Positions 37,676 through 47,854 of a stretch of 64,000 nucleotides of DNA are shown piece by piece; within the stretch, counting starts at the first letter, position 1; each line of letters opens with the position of its first letter. The translations under genes and the position numbers were made by a program. Origin of the DNA: Utricularia gibba (Eukaryota > Streptophyta > Magnoliopsida > Lamiales > Lentibulariaceae); NCBI GenBank assembly GCA_002189035.1, contig NEEC01000018.1, positions 1,674,001 through 1,738,000 on the forward strand. The letters are read 5' to 3'. The notes beneath the pieces are model-generated. The model saw only the letters and a list, made by a program, of their open reading frames with translations. It was not told where the DNA came from and searched no databases.

Positions 37676-38966
37676 TCTCTCTGCTTTCAGCAACTAGTGT
37701 GTTTTACTCATAGAACAATAAGACGTCTGTGCGTTTCTTGAATTTGGGTTCATATGATTGCTTTTTTACTTGAATATGGAATCAAAATCTCCCCTTATTT
37801 TCCTTGAGCACTGTAAATGTTGATGATGAATTGAATCCTCTTTCAAATATACAACTTACATGCTCACAATCCAATAACATATTTTTTAAAGCCGTATAAA
37901 TCAAGGAATGCAACACGAGTATTTTCTAGAAGATCATTCATTTTAATATTACTCTCATCCAAGCATGCTTAATTTCGAAGTTTTGATGAAATTTGATATA
38001 TTAGTGTTAATATGATCGTACTCGAATGATGTTGCACGATCAAGTAAACCATATGTCATGCTCTTTGTCCAGTAAACATGATCCATGTGACATATAGTAT
38101 ATCGTTTCGAAGCTCTCTATGAATCCAACACACAAAAAACTGCTTGGACGATCATACGATGATGTTACGAAACTCAAAATGCACTCATAATGGGGATGAT
38201 GCGCAACAGCAACACATCGTGTCGAAAACGTAAATGTTGTCATTAGCGAACGCTACGTTAATGCGAAGGAGACCACAAGGTATGCGAGACATGCTGTCAA
38301 CTAGAAATTGCAAAAATATATGTAAAATTAAATTATATTGATTATTTAATGAATAATAATATTTTATATATTCAATTATTTAATTTTAATTTTTTATGTG
38401 AAATAATTTATTTTAATATTAAGAAAACCTTGCAATTTTGAATTGTAAGCCACACCCACGAATGATGTACGGTTTTTTTAGAATCGTAACACACTGATGT
38501 ACACAAAAAATATAAATAGAAAAATGATGTGATTAAATATTTAGCATTTAAACATAGCATTTATTTTTATTGTTTTGGGCCTGCTAATGGAATGTTGTTG
38601 TGGGCTGAGCCCATTACAGAACCCAATAAAGGGGCCTCCTCTGGATGGAAGAGTTCTATCGCGCTAGGGTTTCTTCTTGTTGCTCATCAGTCTCTTCCCT
38701 CGGATTTCATTCAGGTTTCAGTCTCACGCGGATCTTGTTCAGTATTTTGTTTTTCCGATTTCTGTTCGCGATATTGTTCTATTTTCTAAGGGCTCCGTTG
38801 GTAGATTTCTGGTACCTCGTGTCCCTTGTTTTGATTCAAGTTCCCGCAGACGTTTCTTTTGGTCTTTGACGCAGAATTCTTTATGTTTTTTGGCACTACT
38901 AATCTGCGGCATCTAACTTTATCATTATCATAGGAGGAGTTTGGTTGATTCAAATTTGCTGCAACA
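37676..38966. other. PDH 3' region, AT-rich spacer and eIF3c leader
   Basis: 37676-37860 is the likely 3' UTR of PDH. 37860-38560 is AT-rich with no gene. From 38571 the eIF3c promoter and leader begin: TGGGCC/T motifs, then a pyrimidine-rich start (CTAGGGTTTCTTC near 38663) and a probable leader intron ending before the ATG at 38967. Confidence 0.5.
38576..38613 (+). promoter_or_regulatory. Site-II type elements upstream of eIF3c
   Basis: TGGGCC at 38576, TGGGCT at 38601 and the inverted AGCCCA just after it form a cluster about 60-90 bases before the likely start of transcription. Such clusters mark plant ribosomal and translation-factor promoters. Function is inferred from position and motif only. 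Confidence 0.5.
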
Positions 38967-41900
38967 ATGGCATCAAGGTTTTGGACTCAGGTTTGTGTTC
39001 GCTATTTCTTTTTTATTGTTTTATTATGGTTTTTTTATGTAGGGTTTATTGCTTCTTCCTGGCACATGGTTTTTGCTTATTATGTCATTTACCGGGAATC
39101 TGCAACTTTGATTTTGTTTACAGTAAAAATCACATTTCATGCCAGATTGATGGTCGTTGTTTGTACGTAACACCATTTTATTTAATGGAAACAGGGTGAT
39201 AGTGAAAGCGAGGAAGAAGAGAATGATATTGAAGAGCAGGAAGATGTATCTGTGGAACCTACAGCTGCACCAGCTGCTAGCCGGTATTATTCTGGAATGG
39301 CAAGTGATAGTGATGACTCTGATGGGCAGAGGCGTGTCATTCGTCGTATCAAGGACAAACGTTTTGATGAGATGAGAGCCACTGTTGATCATATGAAAAA
39401 TGCCATGAAGATTAATGATTGGGTTAGTCTACAGGAAAGCTTTGAGAAGATCAATAAGCAATTGGGAAAGGTCATGCGCGTCTCAGAGGAAGATAAGCCT
39501 CCAAAACCCTACATTAAAGCTCTGGTGATGTTGGAGGACTATTTGAATGAGTCCTTGTCCAATAAAGAGGCAAAGAAGAAAATGAGTAGCACTAATGCAA
39601 AGGCATTGAATTCAATGAAACAGAAGTTGAAGAAGAACAATAAAGTATATGAGGATTTGATTAATCAATGCAGGGAGAAGCCTGAATTGTTCGAGGAGCA
39701 GGCTGAGCAAGAGCCAGAGCCTGATGAGGAGGATATTGAGGAAGATGATGATGAAGATGTTGACTTTGAAGATGGCTCTGATGTTGCAGCCTCTGATGAA
39801 GATAATGAGGATGAAGATGATGGTGGTGATCTTGGAGAGGTTGGATGGCAGACTATCTTGAACAAGAAAGATAAGATGATTGATAAGCAGTTTAAGGATC
39901 CCAATCAAATCACATGGGATGTAGTTAACAAAAAATTTAGGGAGAGTGTTGCTGCTAGGGTAAGAAGGGAACGGGAAGGATTGAGTTAGTGGAGCAGCTT
40001 ACCTTCCTGACTAGGGTTTCCCGGACACCTGCTCAGAAGCTTGAAATTCTTTTCAGTGTCATATCTGCACAGTTTGATGTTAATCCAAGCCTGATAGGTC
40101 ACATGCCAATCAATGTGTGGAAACAGTGTGTGAAGAACCTGCTCATCATACTTGATATACTGACACAGTATCGTAATATTGTTGTTGATGACATGGTGGA
40201 GCCCGATGAGAATGAGACTCAAAAGGGAGCAGATTTTGCTGGAACAATCAGGATCTGGGGTAATTTGGTTGCCTATGTTGAACGCATTGATGTAGAGTAT
40301 TTTAAGAGTCTTCAGGTCATTGATCCTCACACCCGTGAATATGTTGAAAGACTTAAAGACGAGCCTATGTTTTTGGTTCTCGCCCAGAACGTGCAGGAGT
40401 ATTTAGAGAATATTGGTGATTACAAGGGTGCTTCAAAGGTAGCCCTTAAACGTGTTGAACTAACATATTATAAACCGCAAGAAGTCTATGACGCTATGAG
40501 GAAATTGGCTGAGCAAAATGGAGAAGGAGATGCAGGGGAGGAAGTCAAATCAGAACAAATCATGGCATCATCTGCTTTTGTCACAACTCCCGAGCTAGTC
40601 CTTCGTAAGCCAACCTTCCCAGAGAGCAGCAGAGCTTTGATGGACATCCTTGTTTCTCTCATCTACAAATATGGTGATGAACGCACCAAGGCTCGTGCAA
40701 TGCTTTGTGATATATATCACCATGCTATTTTTGAGGAATTCTCGACAGCCCGTGATTTACTGCTGATGAGCCATCTCCAGGATAATGTTCAGCACATGGA
40801 TATTTCTACACAAATATTATTTAACAGAGCGGTTGCCCAGCTTGGTTTATGTGCTTTCAGGGCTGGGCTTATTACTGAGGGCCATAGCTGCCTTTCTGAA
40901 CTGTATTCAGCTGGAAGGGCGAAGGAACTGCTGGCGCAAGGTGTTTCTCAGAGCAGATATCATGAGAAGACACCCGAACAAGTAATTATTAATTCTTAAT
41001 CTTTTATTACGTGGTTGTTACTCTTAAGACATTAGTTTCTATCCCGCCATGGCTCTCTACTGTAGAAATTTTCTTGATGAGTTGATCTGTGCTTTCAGGA
41101 ACGGTTGGAAAGAAGGCGACAGATGCCTTACCACATGCACATAAATCTTGAGCTTCTTGAAGCTGTGCACCTGACTTGTGCAATGCTCCTGGAGGTCCCT
41201 AACATGGCAGCCAATGTTCATGACGCCAAAAGGAAGGTCTTAAGCAAAACTTTCCGAAGGCTGCTCGAAGGTAGTGATCGACAGACCTTCGTCGGCCCTC
41301 CCGAAAACGTAAGAGATCACGTGATGGCTGCAACGAGGGCCCTCATGCAGGGAGACCATGAAAAGGCCTTCTCCGTCATCAAATCCCTCGATGTCTGGAA
41401 GTTGCTGCGCAGCAAGGACAGCGTCCTGGGAATGCTCGAGGCCAAAATCAAGGAAGAAGCTCTGAGGACATATCTCTTCACCTATTCATCATCCTACGAG
41501 TCTCTCAGCCTGGACCATCTTTCCAAGACCTTCGACCTCCCCGACTCCCAGACCCGATACATCATCAGCAAGATGATGATTGATGAAGAGCTCAGTGCTA
41601 GTTGGGATCAGCCAACCGGGTGCATCGTCTTCCACGACGTCGAGCACTCCAGGCTACAGGCGCTGGCATTCCAGCTGACGGAGAAGCTCACAGTCCTTGC
41701 AGAATCAAACGAGAGAGCAATCGAGGCACGGATGGGTGGTGGCCTGGATGGACTCCCTTTCAGACGCAAAGATGGGCACGACTATGGCGCCGCCGCAGCC
41801 TCTGGCGGCGGCGGTAGATGGCAGGACTTCTCTTTCCCACAGGGCAGGCAAGGCAGCAACACCGGAAGAGGAGGAGGATACAATGTTGGTAGACCGACTG

Positions 41901-42022
41901 GCTCTGGACTCGCCGGCGGCGGCAGCTTCGCAAGGGACCGGCAGGCACGAGGCGGCGCGAGGAACCAGGATGGTTCTGGGTCGACCAGGATGGTTAACCT
42001 CAACAGGGGAGTTCGTGCATAG
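38967..42022 (+). CDS. eIF3c: Translation initiation factor eIF3 subunit c (frameshifted in this sequence)
   Basis: Core subunit of the eIF3 complex that organises the 43S preinitiation complex in the cytosol. Exons: 38967-38990, 39195-40981, 41099-42022; about 911 codons if frame were continuous. The N-terminus is acidic and Ser-rich (residues 9-60), a second acidic run lies at about 175-215, and a PCI domain follows ([18 protein letters not shown] region in exon 3). The C-terminus is Gly/Arg-rich with a NRGVRA end. The frame breaks in the GGG run at 39958-39960: before it, the expected residues read in one frame; after it, [14 protein letters not shown] reads in another, and the first frame hits TAG at 39987. 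One base appears to be missing. Both halves are otherwise clean, so a sequence error is likelier than decay. Confidence 0.93.
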
Positions 42023-43090
42023 AGGACTGAGCTTATCGTTTTGGTTCACCGGTGATGTGTTTCATGGAGTCATTTGGAAGCTTTTGAGATTGTCATCTTG
42101 TTGCTCTCTGAGTTGAACGATGTGCACTACTGTACTGCTGCTCATTTCTCATAATTATTCAAATATTTAATGACTTATTTTAAATAAATTAAAAAAACCA
42201 TGAAATTTTTAACTATTTTTTATATTTTTGAATTGAATAATTTTAGTATAGATAGCGATTAGCGAATGTATTCGGGAAGACGTCATCCATAGTCCTACGT
42301 CGTCGGGGATTTTCTCGGCGTCGTCGGAGATGCTTGGGTTTATGGATTCTTATGGTAGTGATCCACAGATGAGGTATTGTAGCTGCTGATTCCGGTTACT
42401 TTTCGAAGACGAAAGCAGGATGATTTCGGAATGTTTCTTCGCTGGTTCATTTTGTACTTGTGCCGAGTGAGGAAGATTGGAGAATTTGTTTTTTTATGGA
42501 TGTGGTGTGTGCTGAGGTATTGGTTGACGTCAATTCCTTCTTTTGGAGTTCTGTGAAGTCGAGTTTTCCTTTCTCCGAGTTCCTCTTGCAATGTGAGTTT
42601 CATTCATCTCTTGATGATGGGGTTCTCATAGAAAAGGGGATTTTCATAGGATTTGCTCTAGGTTTTGGCGTTCTTGAAGTCTCTGCATCTGATGTTGTGC
42701 AACTGGACACATGCGGTGGTATACTGCAAAATCTCGTTCCTGTTTTTCACAATGCTTTTCGTCTACCATGAATCTGCAGGTGTTTTTGTCACTAGAACAC
42801 CGTTGGCATGGACTGGCTACATATGCTCCGTCTGTTTATCTATCTTCTGCGAAAGGCAGAAGAAATGCTTTTGCTGTGGATATCCTAACATTCGGAGGCC
42901 AAGGGCCAGGTCCCCCAGGCACTCTAATCTTCTCTTTTGGAGTGCAGTTCAGTATTCTGTGAAACAAGTAAGAATGCTTTAAGGTAGTCACCCTTTGCAA
43001 GTGTTGTCCTTATTTTTATTAAAACCAAGTAAAACAAACTTATCAGCAGCACAGGATAAATACTTCTCAACTGATGAACTTGGTGGTCTC
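42023..43090. other. Unassigned region between eIF3c and CASP-like gene
   Basis: After the eIF3c 3' UTR and an AT-rich patch, 42260-42990 has a gene-like look: a GC-rich start (GACGTCATCC, CGTCGTCGG), then moderate GC and two overlapping ORFs of about 83-105 codons in different frames (42460-42771 and 42711-42962). Neither matches a family I recognise. It may be a non-coding transcript, a small lineage-specific gene, or an old gene fragment. Confidence 0.4.
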
Positions 43091-44171
43091 TCATGACCGG
43101 TCCTTGCAGAGTCGATAACCGGAAATCAGGGCAGTAATGGAGAAGGCAGCGAATGCTAGAAATGAAATGGCAATGGATGCTCCAGCCATCATCGTGAACT
43201 CATCCTCGCCCCAATTCGATATCCAATCCTCCACTCTCGTTGCTGCTGAAGATGATGCTGATATGAGGAGGTAAGCTAGAATCTGCAAAAAGTTCCCTGT
43301 GGTGTGAATTTACTCTTATATATATACACCAGTGTTAGGAAAGCACAATTCTTGGCTACTTTGACAGTATAGTTTTGGTCACTCCATTAGCCTCAGATTA
43401 CAAGAAAACCCTGAGTGTGAAATGAAGATGCCTTGCCTGATCGGCTGCAAAGTCTGAATGGCGCCGGAGAGGGTGAGAGATCACAGACTTTCCGGTGACC
43501 AATCCGTGGGCTGCATCGGAAGCTTGGAATGCAGAATATACAAATCCGATGATGTTAACTACGAGGCAGTATCTGCTGAATCAAGCAAAAATGAGGAGAG
43601 CACCATCTACGCATGGAACAAACAGTTTGTTGAACCTGTTGCAGCACCTGTATTCAATGTAGCGGTCAAAGGAATCGCCGCTCCACCCGCGAGTCTTATC
43701 GGCTGCGAGGACAGAGAAAGAAACCAAGCAAGCAATTGCCCCGAACGCCCTCAGAGCAAGGGCTGCTCTGTCCACCGCCGTATCCCTCCTCGATCTCTTC
43801 AGAATCTTCCCCAATGTCTCTGCCCGGCCGACCGTCTGCTCCTCCTTCACGAGCTTGCTGACTTCTATGACCACCGGTGGGGCACCGTGGTCAGCCGGAG
43901 GAGGAGAAGTGGACTTTCTGGGAGTGGAAAGGTGACTCTGATCGACAAGAACTAGGGCCATGCTGAATTTATCATCGGAATCATGGCTGTTTTCGTGTAG
44001 GAAAGACGGATCAGGATCGTGCGGCGACTCCGATGGGAGAGGAGAGTGCCAAGAATCAGGGTGACTGACGGTGGACTCGGCGTCGGACATGGAGGAATTC
44101 CGGCGGGGAACTGGTCTTCCATGGTCCCTAGCGCTCTTGTCTTCTTCCCCAGATTTCACTCCATCTTCCAT
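43091..44171 (-). CDS. CASP-like protein (4A-type, UPF0497)
   Basis: Four-pass plasma-membrane protein of the CASP-like family; CASPs form membrane scaffolds for Casparian strips, while the role of this subclass is unknown. Three exons on the minus strand: 44171-43648, 43572-43437, 43282-43091; 283 residues. A long hydrophilic, Ser/Pro/Asp-rich N-terminus (1-135) precedes TM1 (about 136-157), TM2 (176-196), TM3 (221-241) and TM4 (251-277). The conserved ASSSAATR segment lies in the loop after TM3. The first intron is GT-AG. The second must start with GC (CAG then GCAAGG), since frame and family wording require Gln then ILAYLLIS. The N-terminal length and the third-helix wording point to subgroup 4A. 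Confidence 0.9.
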
Positions 44172-44274
44172 TTGGCTGCAGACGGAAATGCAACGGAAAC
44201 CGAAGGCGCTTTTGAACGGGAGTGAGAGTGAGGTAAGTAAAGTGAGCTTATTTTATTTTATTTTTTTAAAAAAG

Positions 44275-44296
44275 TAATAATAATAATAATAATAAT
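44275..44296 (+). repeat. TAA trinucleotide microsatellite
   Basis: About seven uninterrupted TAA units just upstream of the CASP-like gene. Confidence 0.95.
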
Positions 44297-44468
44297 TGTG
44301 ATGAAGAGGAAAAGCACTAATTTATCCGACTAAAAGAATAAGAATATTAAACAATTCCTTACGTGTGTTTATCCGCTTTGAATGGAATAAATGACAAAGA
44401 GTGGAGTTCCAAGGACCGTTTTTTGTGTTGTGTGATTTGATGCTCCTAATCCCAACTAATTGCACTAA

Positions 44469-44772
44469 GGTCATGTTTGGTATAATAGATTATATAATGA
44501 GGGTTTTGGATTATTTGTAATTGATGTATATTAAATATAATAGATTATACATTTTTATGTTTGGTATGTATGATTGAGTTTATTTATGATTAGACAAATT
44601 ATATATTGGTTTTAACAATTTGATCCACCATCCCACGTTTCATTATTATTGCATATGTGAAATTATCGTGAGTTTGTTGAATCATTAGTGATATTTCAAT
44701 TATTCATATCAAACACATTAAAAATATAATCATAAGTAAAAATATCGCTTATCTTACGTACCAAACATGCCC
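44469..44772. mobile_element. Tourist-like (PIF/Harbinger type) MITE
   Basis: About 304 bp, AT-rich, non-coding. The left end reads GGTCATGTTTGGTA and the right end TACCAAACATGCCC, inverted copies with one mismatch. The left side is flanked by TAA and the right by TTA; Tourist elements duplicate a three-base TTA/TAA target, so the copies here differ by one base or belong to a longer palindrome (CTAAGG...CCTTAG). The GG(G/C)CATGTTTGG terminus is typical of Tourist-like elements. It carries no transposase. Confidence 0.7.
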
Positions 44773-45789
44773 TTAGTATGACATCTCGTATTAGATTAAA
44801 CTCGGATTAGTAAATCCTTCATGATAAGGATTGAGTTACATTTGAACTCTTTTAAAGTAGGAAATAATGAAATCGTAATTCATTTGTGGTTCAATCATAA
44901 TTGAATCATAGTTTATGATCTAGTTTTTGAATTGGATATTTTATATTTTTTATGATAAAAACATCAAAAATATTTTTAAAAAGAAACAAACGATTGAACT
45001 ATGGTTAAATAGGATATATGAGAGCAACAATGATAAAATAGGATATTTAAATGAAGTTTATACAAATTGTTTTTATTTACTGGAGAAAATTTAAAATCAT
45101 GATAATAAAATATTTAAAATAGATAATATTTGATAATTATAATAATTGAAAATTTAAAATAAAATGATAAAATGTGAAACTTTGAAAATAGGAAGGGGAT
45201 GGGATGATGATTGGGTGCGTGTGAAGGAATTGAATCCCTTGCTTTCCCTTTTCCTTTATGAGGAGGATTCGCCTTCCCGCAACTTTCCCTTTTATTCCTT
45301 GTCGCCAAGAATGACTGGTTGGACTCGTCGTGTGCTTGTTCTCAAATTTGATCCGATTTTTTACCATTGAAATTACATTTTAAGTTTTCTAGAAATATAT
45401 TCCAACGTCCGCCGTTCGACCGGAGAGTGTGACTGGATGATACGGTCTACGCCAAAAGGAAGGTGTGGTTCGTAGGAACCGCACGTGATCCGTGTTCCAG
45501 ATGGGGGTCCTCTTGATTGTTTGTGTTGGTGATTCCCAGCACCCCACATTGTTGAGGAGTGAGGGAAGTAGGTCGTTTGTCTCCAAGAACTGTAGCGCAG
45601 AAGGGTTTGTAGTGGGCAGTAATTTGTTGGGCTCGCTCTGTCCTCTCTCTCTCTATCTATTTCATTGGGAAAACGTTAACCCACTTTGGAAGCAACCGAG
45701 ATCTCTCCAAAGCTTCCTTCTTTTTCGGGTGCGCTTTCGGTTGCGGGCTGGATTCTTGATTCGGATGCTTGGTGGGCTGTGATGCGAAT

Positions 45790-47171
45790 ATGGCTGCCGG
45801 GGTTTCAAAGTTCATCAAGTGCGTCACCGTAGGCGATGGAGCCGTGGGCAAGACTTGTATGCTCATTTGCTATACCAGTAACAAGTTCCCAACCGTGAGT
45901 TCTTTCACTTCCGCATCTTTCGATCTTGGGATTGGTATCTCCAAGGGGGTTTGTCGGAATTCTCTGTCAATATGATGTCTATACAAAGAGGGTTTTTTCT
46001 TTTTGTTTCCGGGCTTTTGTTCTTTGGCATGACATTTATCTTCAACTTCGTGATCTGGGCACACTATGAGTTACTGGCCACTTTTTAGGGCTTTTAATGT
46101 GTGCTTTGATATCAGGACTATGTGCCTACTGTGTTTGATAACTTCAGCGCCAATGTAGTAGTTGATGGGACAACAGTGAACTTAGGTCTTTGGGACACTG
46201 CAGGTACATCCCATTTCTCTTACATATGCAGCAAGCACAGCTTCCATTCACTAAGTGTAACCAAATCACCAGGCCAAGAAGATTACAACAGACTAAGGCC
46301 CTTGAGTTACAGAGGCGCCGATGTCTTTGTGATAGCATTTTCGTTGGTAAGTCGGGCAAGCTACGAAAACGTACTCAAAAAGGTGAAAATTGCTTCATGG
46401 AAGCATTGTTTTTGAAACTTCTTGTATTCCTTAAAGTGAAAGTTACAGCACATATGGTGTTGATACACAAGGCATTGTTGTTTGCAGTGGATCCCTGAGC
46501 TTCAGCATTTTGCTCCTGGAATTCCAATAGTACTGGCTGGGACTAAACTTGGTGTGGTATTCCTCTGACTCTCTTGAGTTACTAAGAAGTTTATGCTAAA
46601 GAGCTTATCTTTGTGCTGCATCTCATTGATAGATCTTCGTGAAGATCGGCATTACTTAGCTGATCACCCCGGATTTGTTCCTGTTACCTCTGCACAGGTT
46701 TGATTCTCCTGCATCAAACAGCCCATCCTCATATGGTCTTAGTCATTGTACATCCTGTTTGTAAATCCATAGGGTGAGGAGCTGCGTAAGCAAATCGGTG
46801 CAGCTTATTACATCGAATGCAGCTCCAAGACTCAGCAGGTACTCCCTTACTCAGATGTCATGCTTCGTAGGCATTCTGTCCGGTTCCAATTCTTGAAATC
46901 TGGCTCGGTACTTTCCATCATCAGAATGTGAAAGCTGTTTTCGATGCGGCTATCAAGGTTGTTATCAAGCCCCCACAGAAGCAACGGGAGAAGAAGAAGA
47001 AAAAAAGCAGCAGAGGATACATCCTGTGAGTACATCTTTCTGCGCATGCTTACTTGTTCTCAGTGTTCACATTATTTTCGATGGCTTCTTCGCATTGTCA
47101 TAAAGAAAACTCAATGGGGCCTTCGTTCCTGCAGGAGCCTCTTGTGTGGAAGTTCCACTCATGATGAATGA
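45790..47171 (+). CDS. Type II ROP/RAC small GTPase
   Basis: Plant Rho GTPase (ROP9-11/RAC8 class) that directs polar growth, ABA and defence signalling at the plasma membrane. Eight exons: 45790-45894, 46116-46203, 46273-46382, 46488-46551, 46633-46697, 46773-46838, 46925-47025, 47135-47171; 211 residues. P-loop GDGAVGKT at residues 15-22, effector loop [13 protein letters not shown], switch [24 protein letters not shown], and AGTKLDLRED for base binding. A Lys-rich run (KQREKKKKK) precedes the tail. As in group II ROPs, an extra intron lies near the 3' end and no CaaX box exists; the spliced tail ends [10 protein letters not shown] with a single cysteine for acylation. The first tail cysteine usual in this group (RGC) is replaced by Tyr (RGY). 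Without the last splice the frame stops at once after RGYIL. Confidence 0.94.
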
Positions 47172-47854
47172 GACGCTGCAACTAAGATACTGACCTCTGT
47201 GGAGCCTTTGTGTTAGCAAATATTTTTTTTCCCACTTGCAGTTTTACAGCAGCAGTTCCTTCTTGCTTGTTACTCAAAAGCGGTCGAAAGTTCGCACTTA
47301 TGATTCATATATTCAGAAGCAGACAACACCGAGGGCTCTGTGCAAGAGCAAAACAACATGATTCATTCTCTGACGACACCTACACTTACATTTACTCTCA
47401 TCATTCATCATTCATGAATGAGTGTCGGCGAGATCAGCTTCTGGTGGCAGAATCCATTGTCAAGCACAAGGATCCTGCGGAGGGAACTGCTCAACTCTTC
47501 CCCAGATGCATTTCTTGACTTCGTTTTTGAACCTGAGCTCCTAATGAGATTGACGGTTGATTTAATCGGAGAAAGCCACGAGCTTCATGCATCAAAATTG
47601 AAGATTTGGAGCAACCCGAAGTAAGCATCACTTACCCAAACGTCTCAGACTGTTGGATCGGTTCTGAAACCTGAAACTGAGGAAGAAGGCGCCATTGGTA
47701 TTCCTAGGCGTTCATTCAAATCGTAGCAGAAAGGCCAACACGACGTCGTTCAATCTGCTTTTTACGAATATACCCCGGTTGTTTGCCTATTCAACACTCA
47801 TCCCCTTCGCTCTGAGTAGACGGGGACGACGGAGGAAGGAAAAACATCCGAGAA
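47172..47854. other. ROP 3' region and AUG4 promoter
   Basis: 47172-47640 looks like the ROP 3' UTR; several short ORFs (up to 102 codons at 47210-47518) are not family-like. From about 47700 the leader of the next gene begins. No separate gene is supported. Confidence 0.5.

Larger units (their letters stand above)
44172..45789. other. AT-rich spacer with a MITE, and ROP promoter
   Basis: Contains an AAT-type microsatellite (44275-44296), a Tourist-like MITE (44469-44772) and AT-rich DNA to about 45180. 45400-45789 is GC-richer, with a CT-rich stretch (CTCTCTCTCTATC near 45640), and is likely the promoter and leader of the ROP gene. No gene seen. Confidence 0.5.

Noticed and set aside
39612-39908. 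Antisense ORFs opposite the acidic part of eIF3c
   Set aside because: GAT/GAA-rich sense codons give open antisense frames rich in Ile, Ser or Phe; a composition artefact.
39252-39989. A separate short protein ending at TAG 39987
   Set aside because: The downstream frame continues eIF3c exactly, so one broken gene is the simpler reading.
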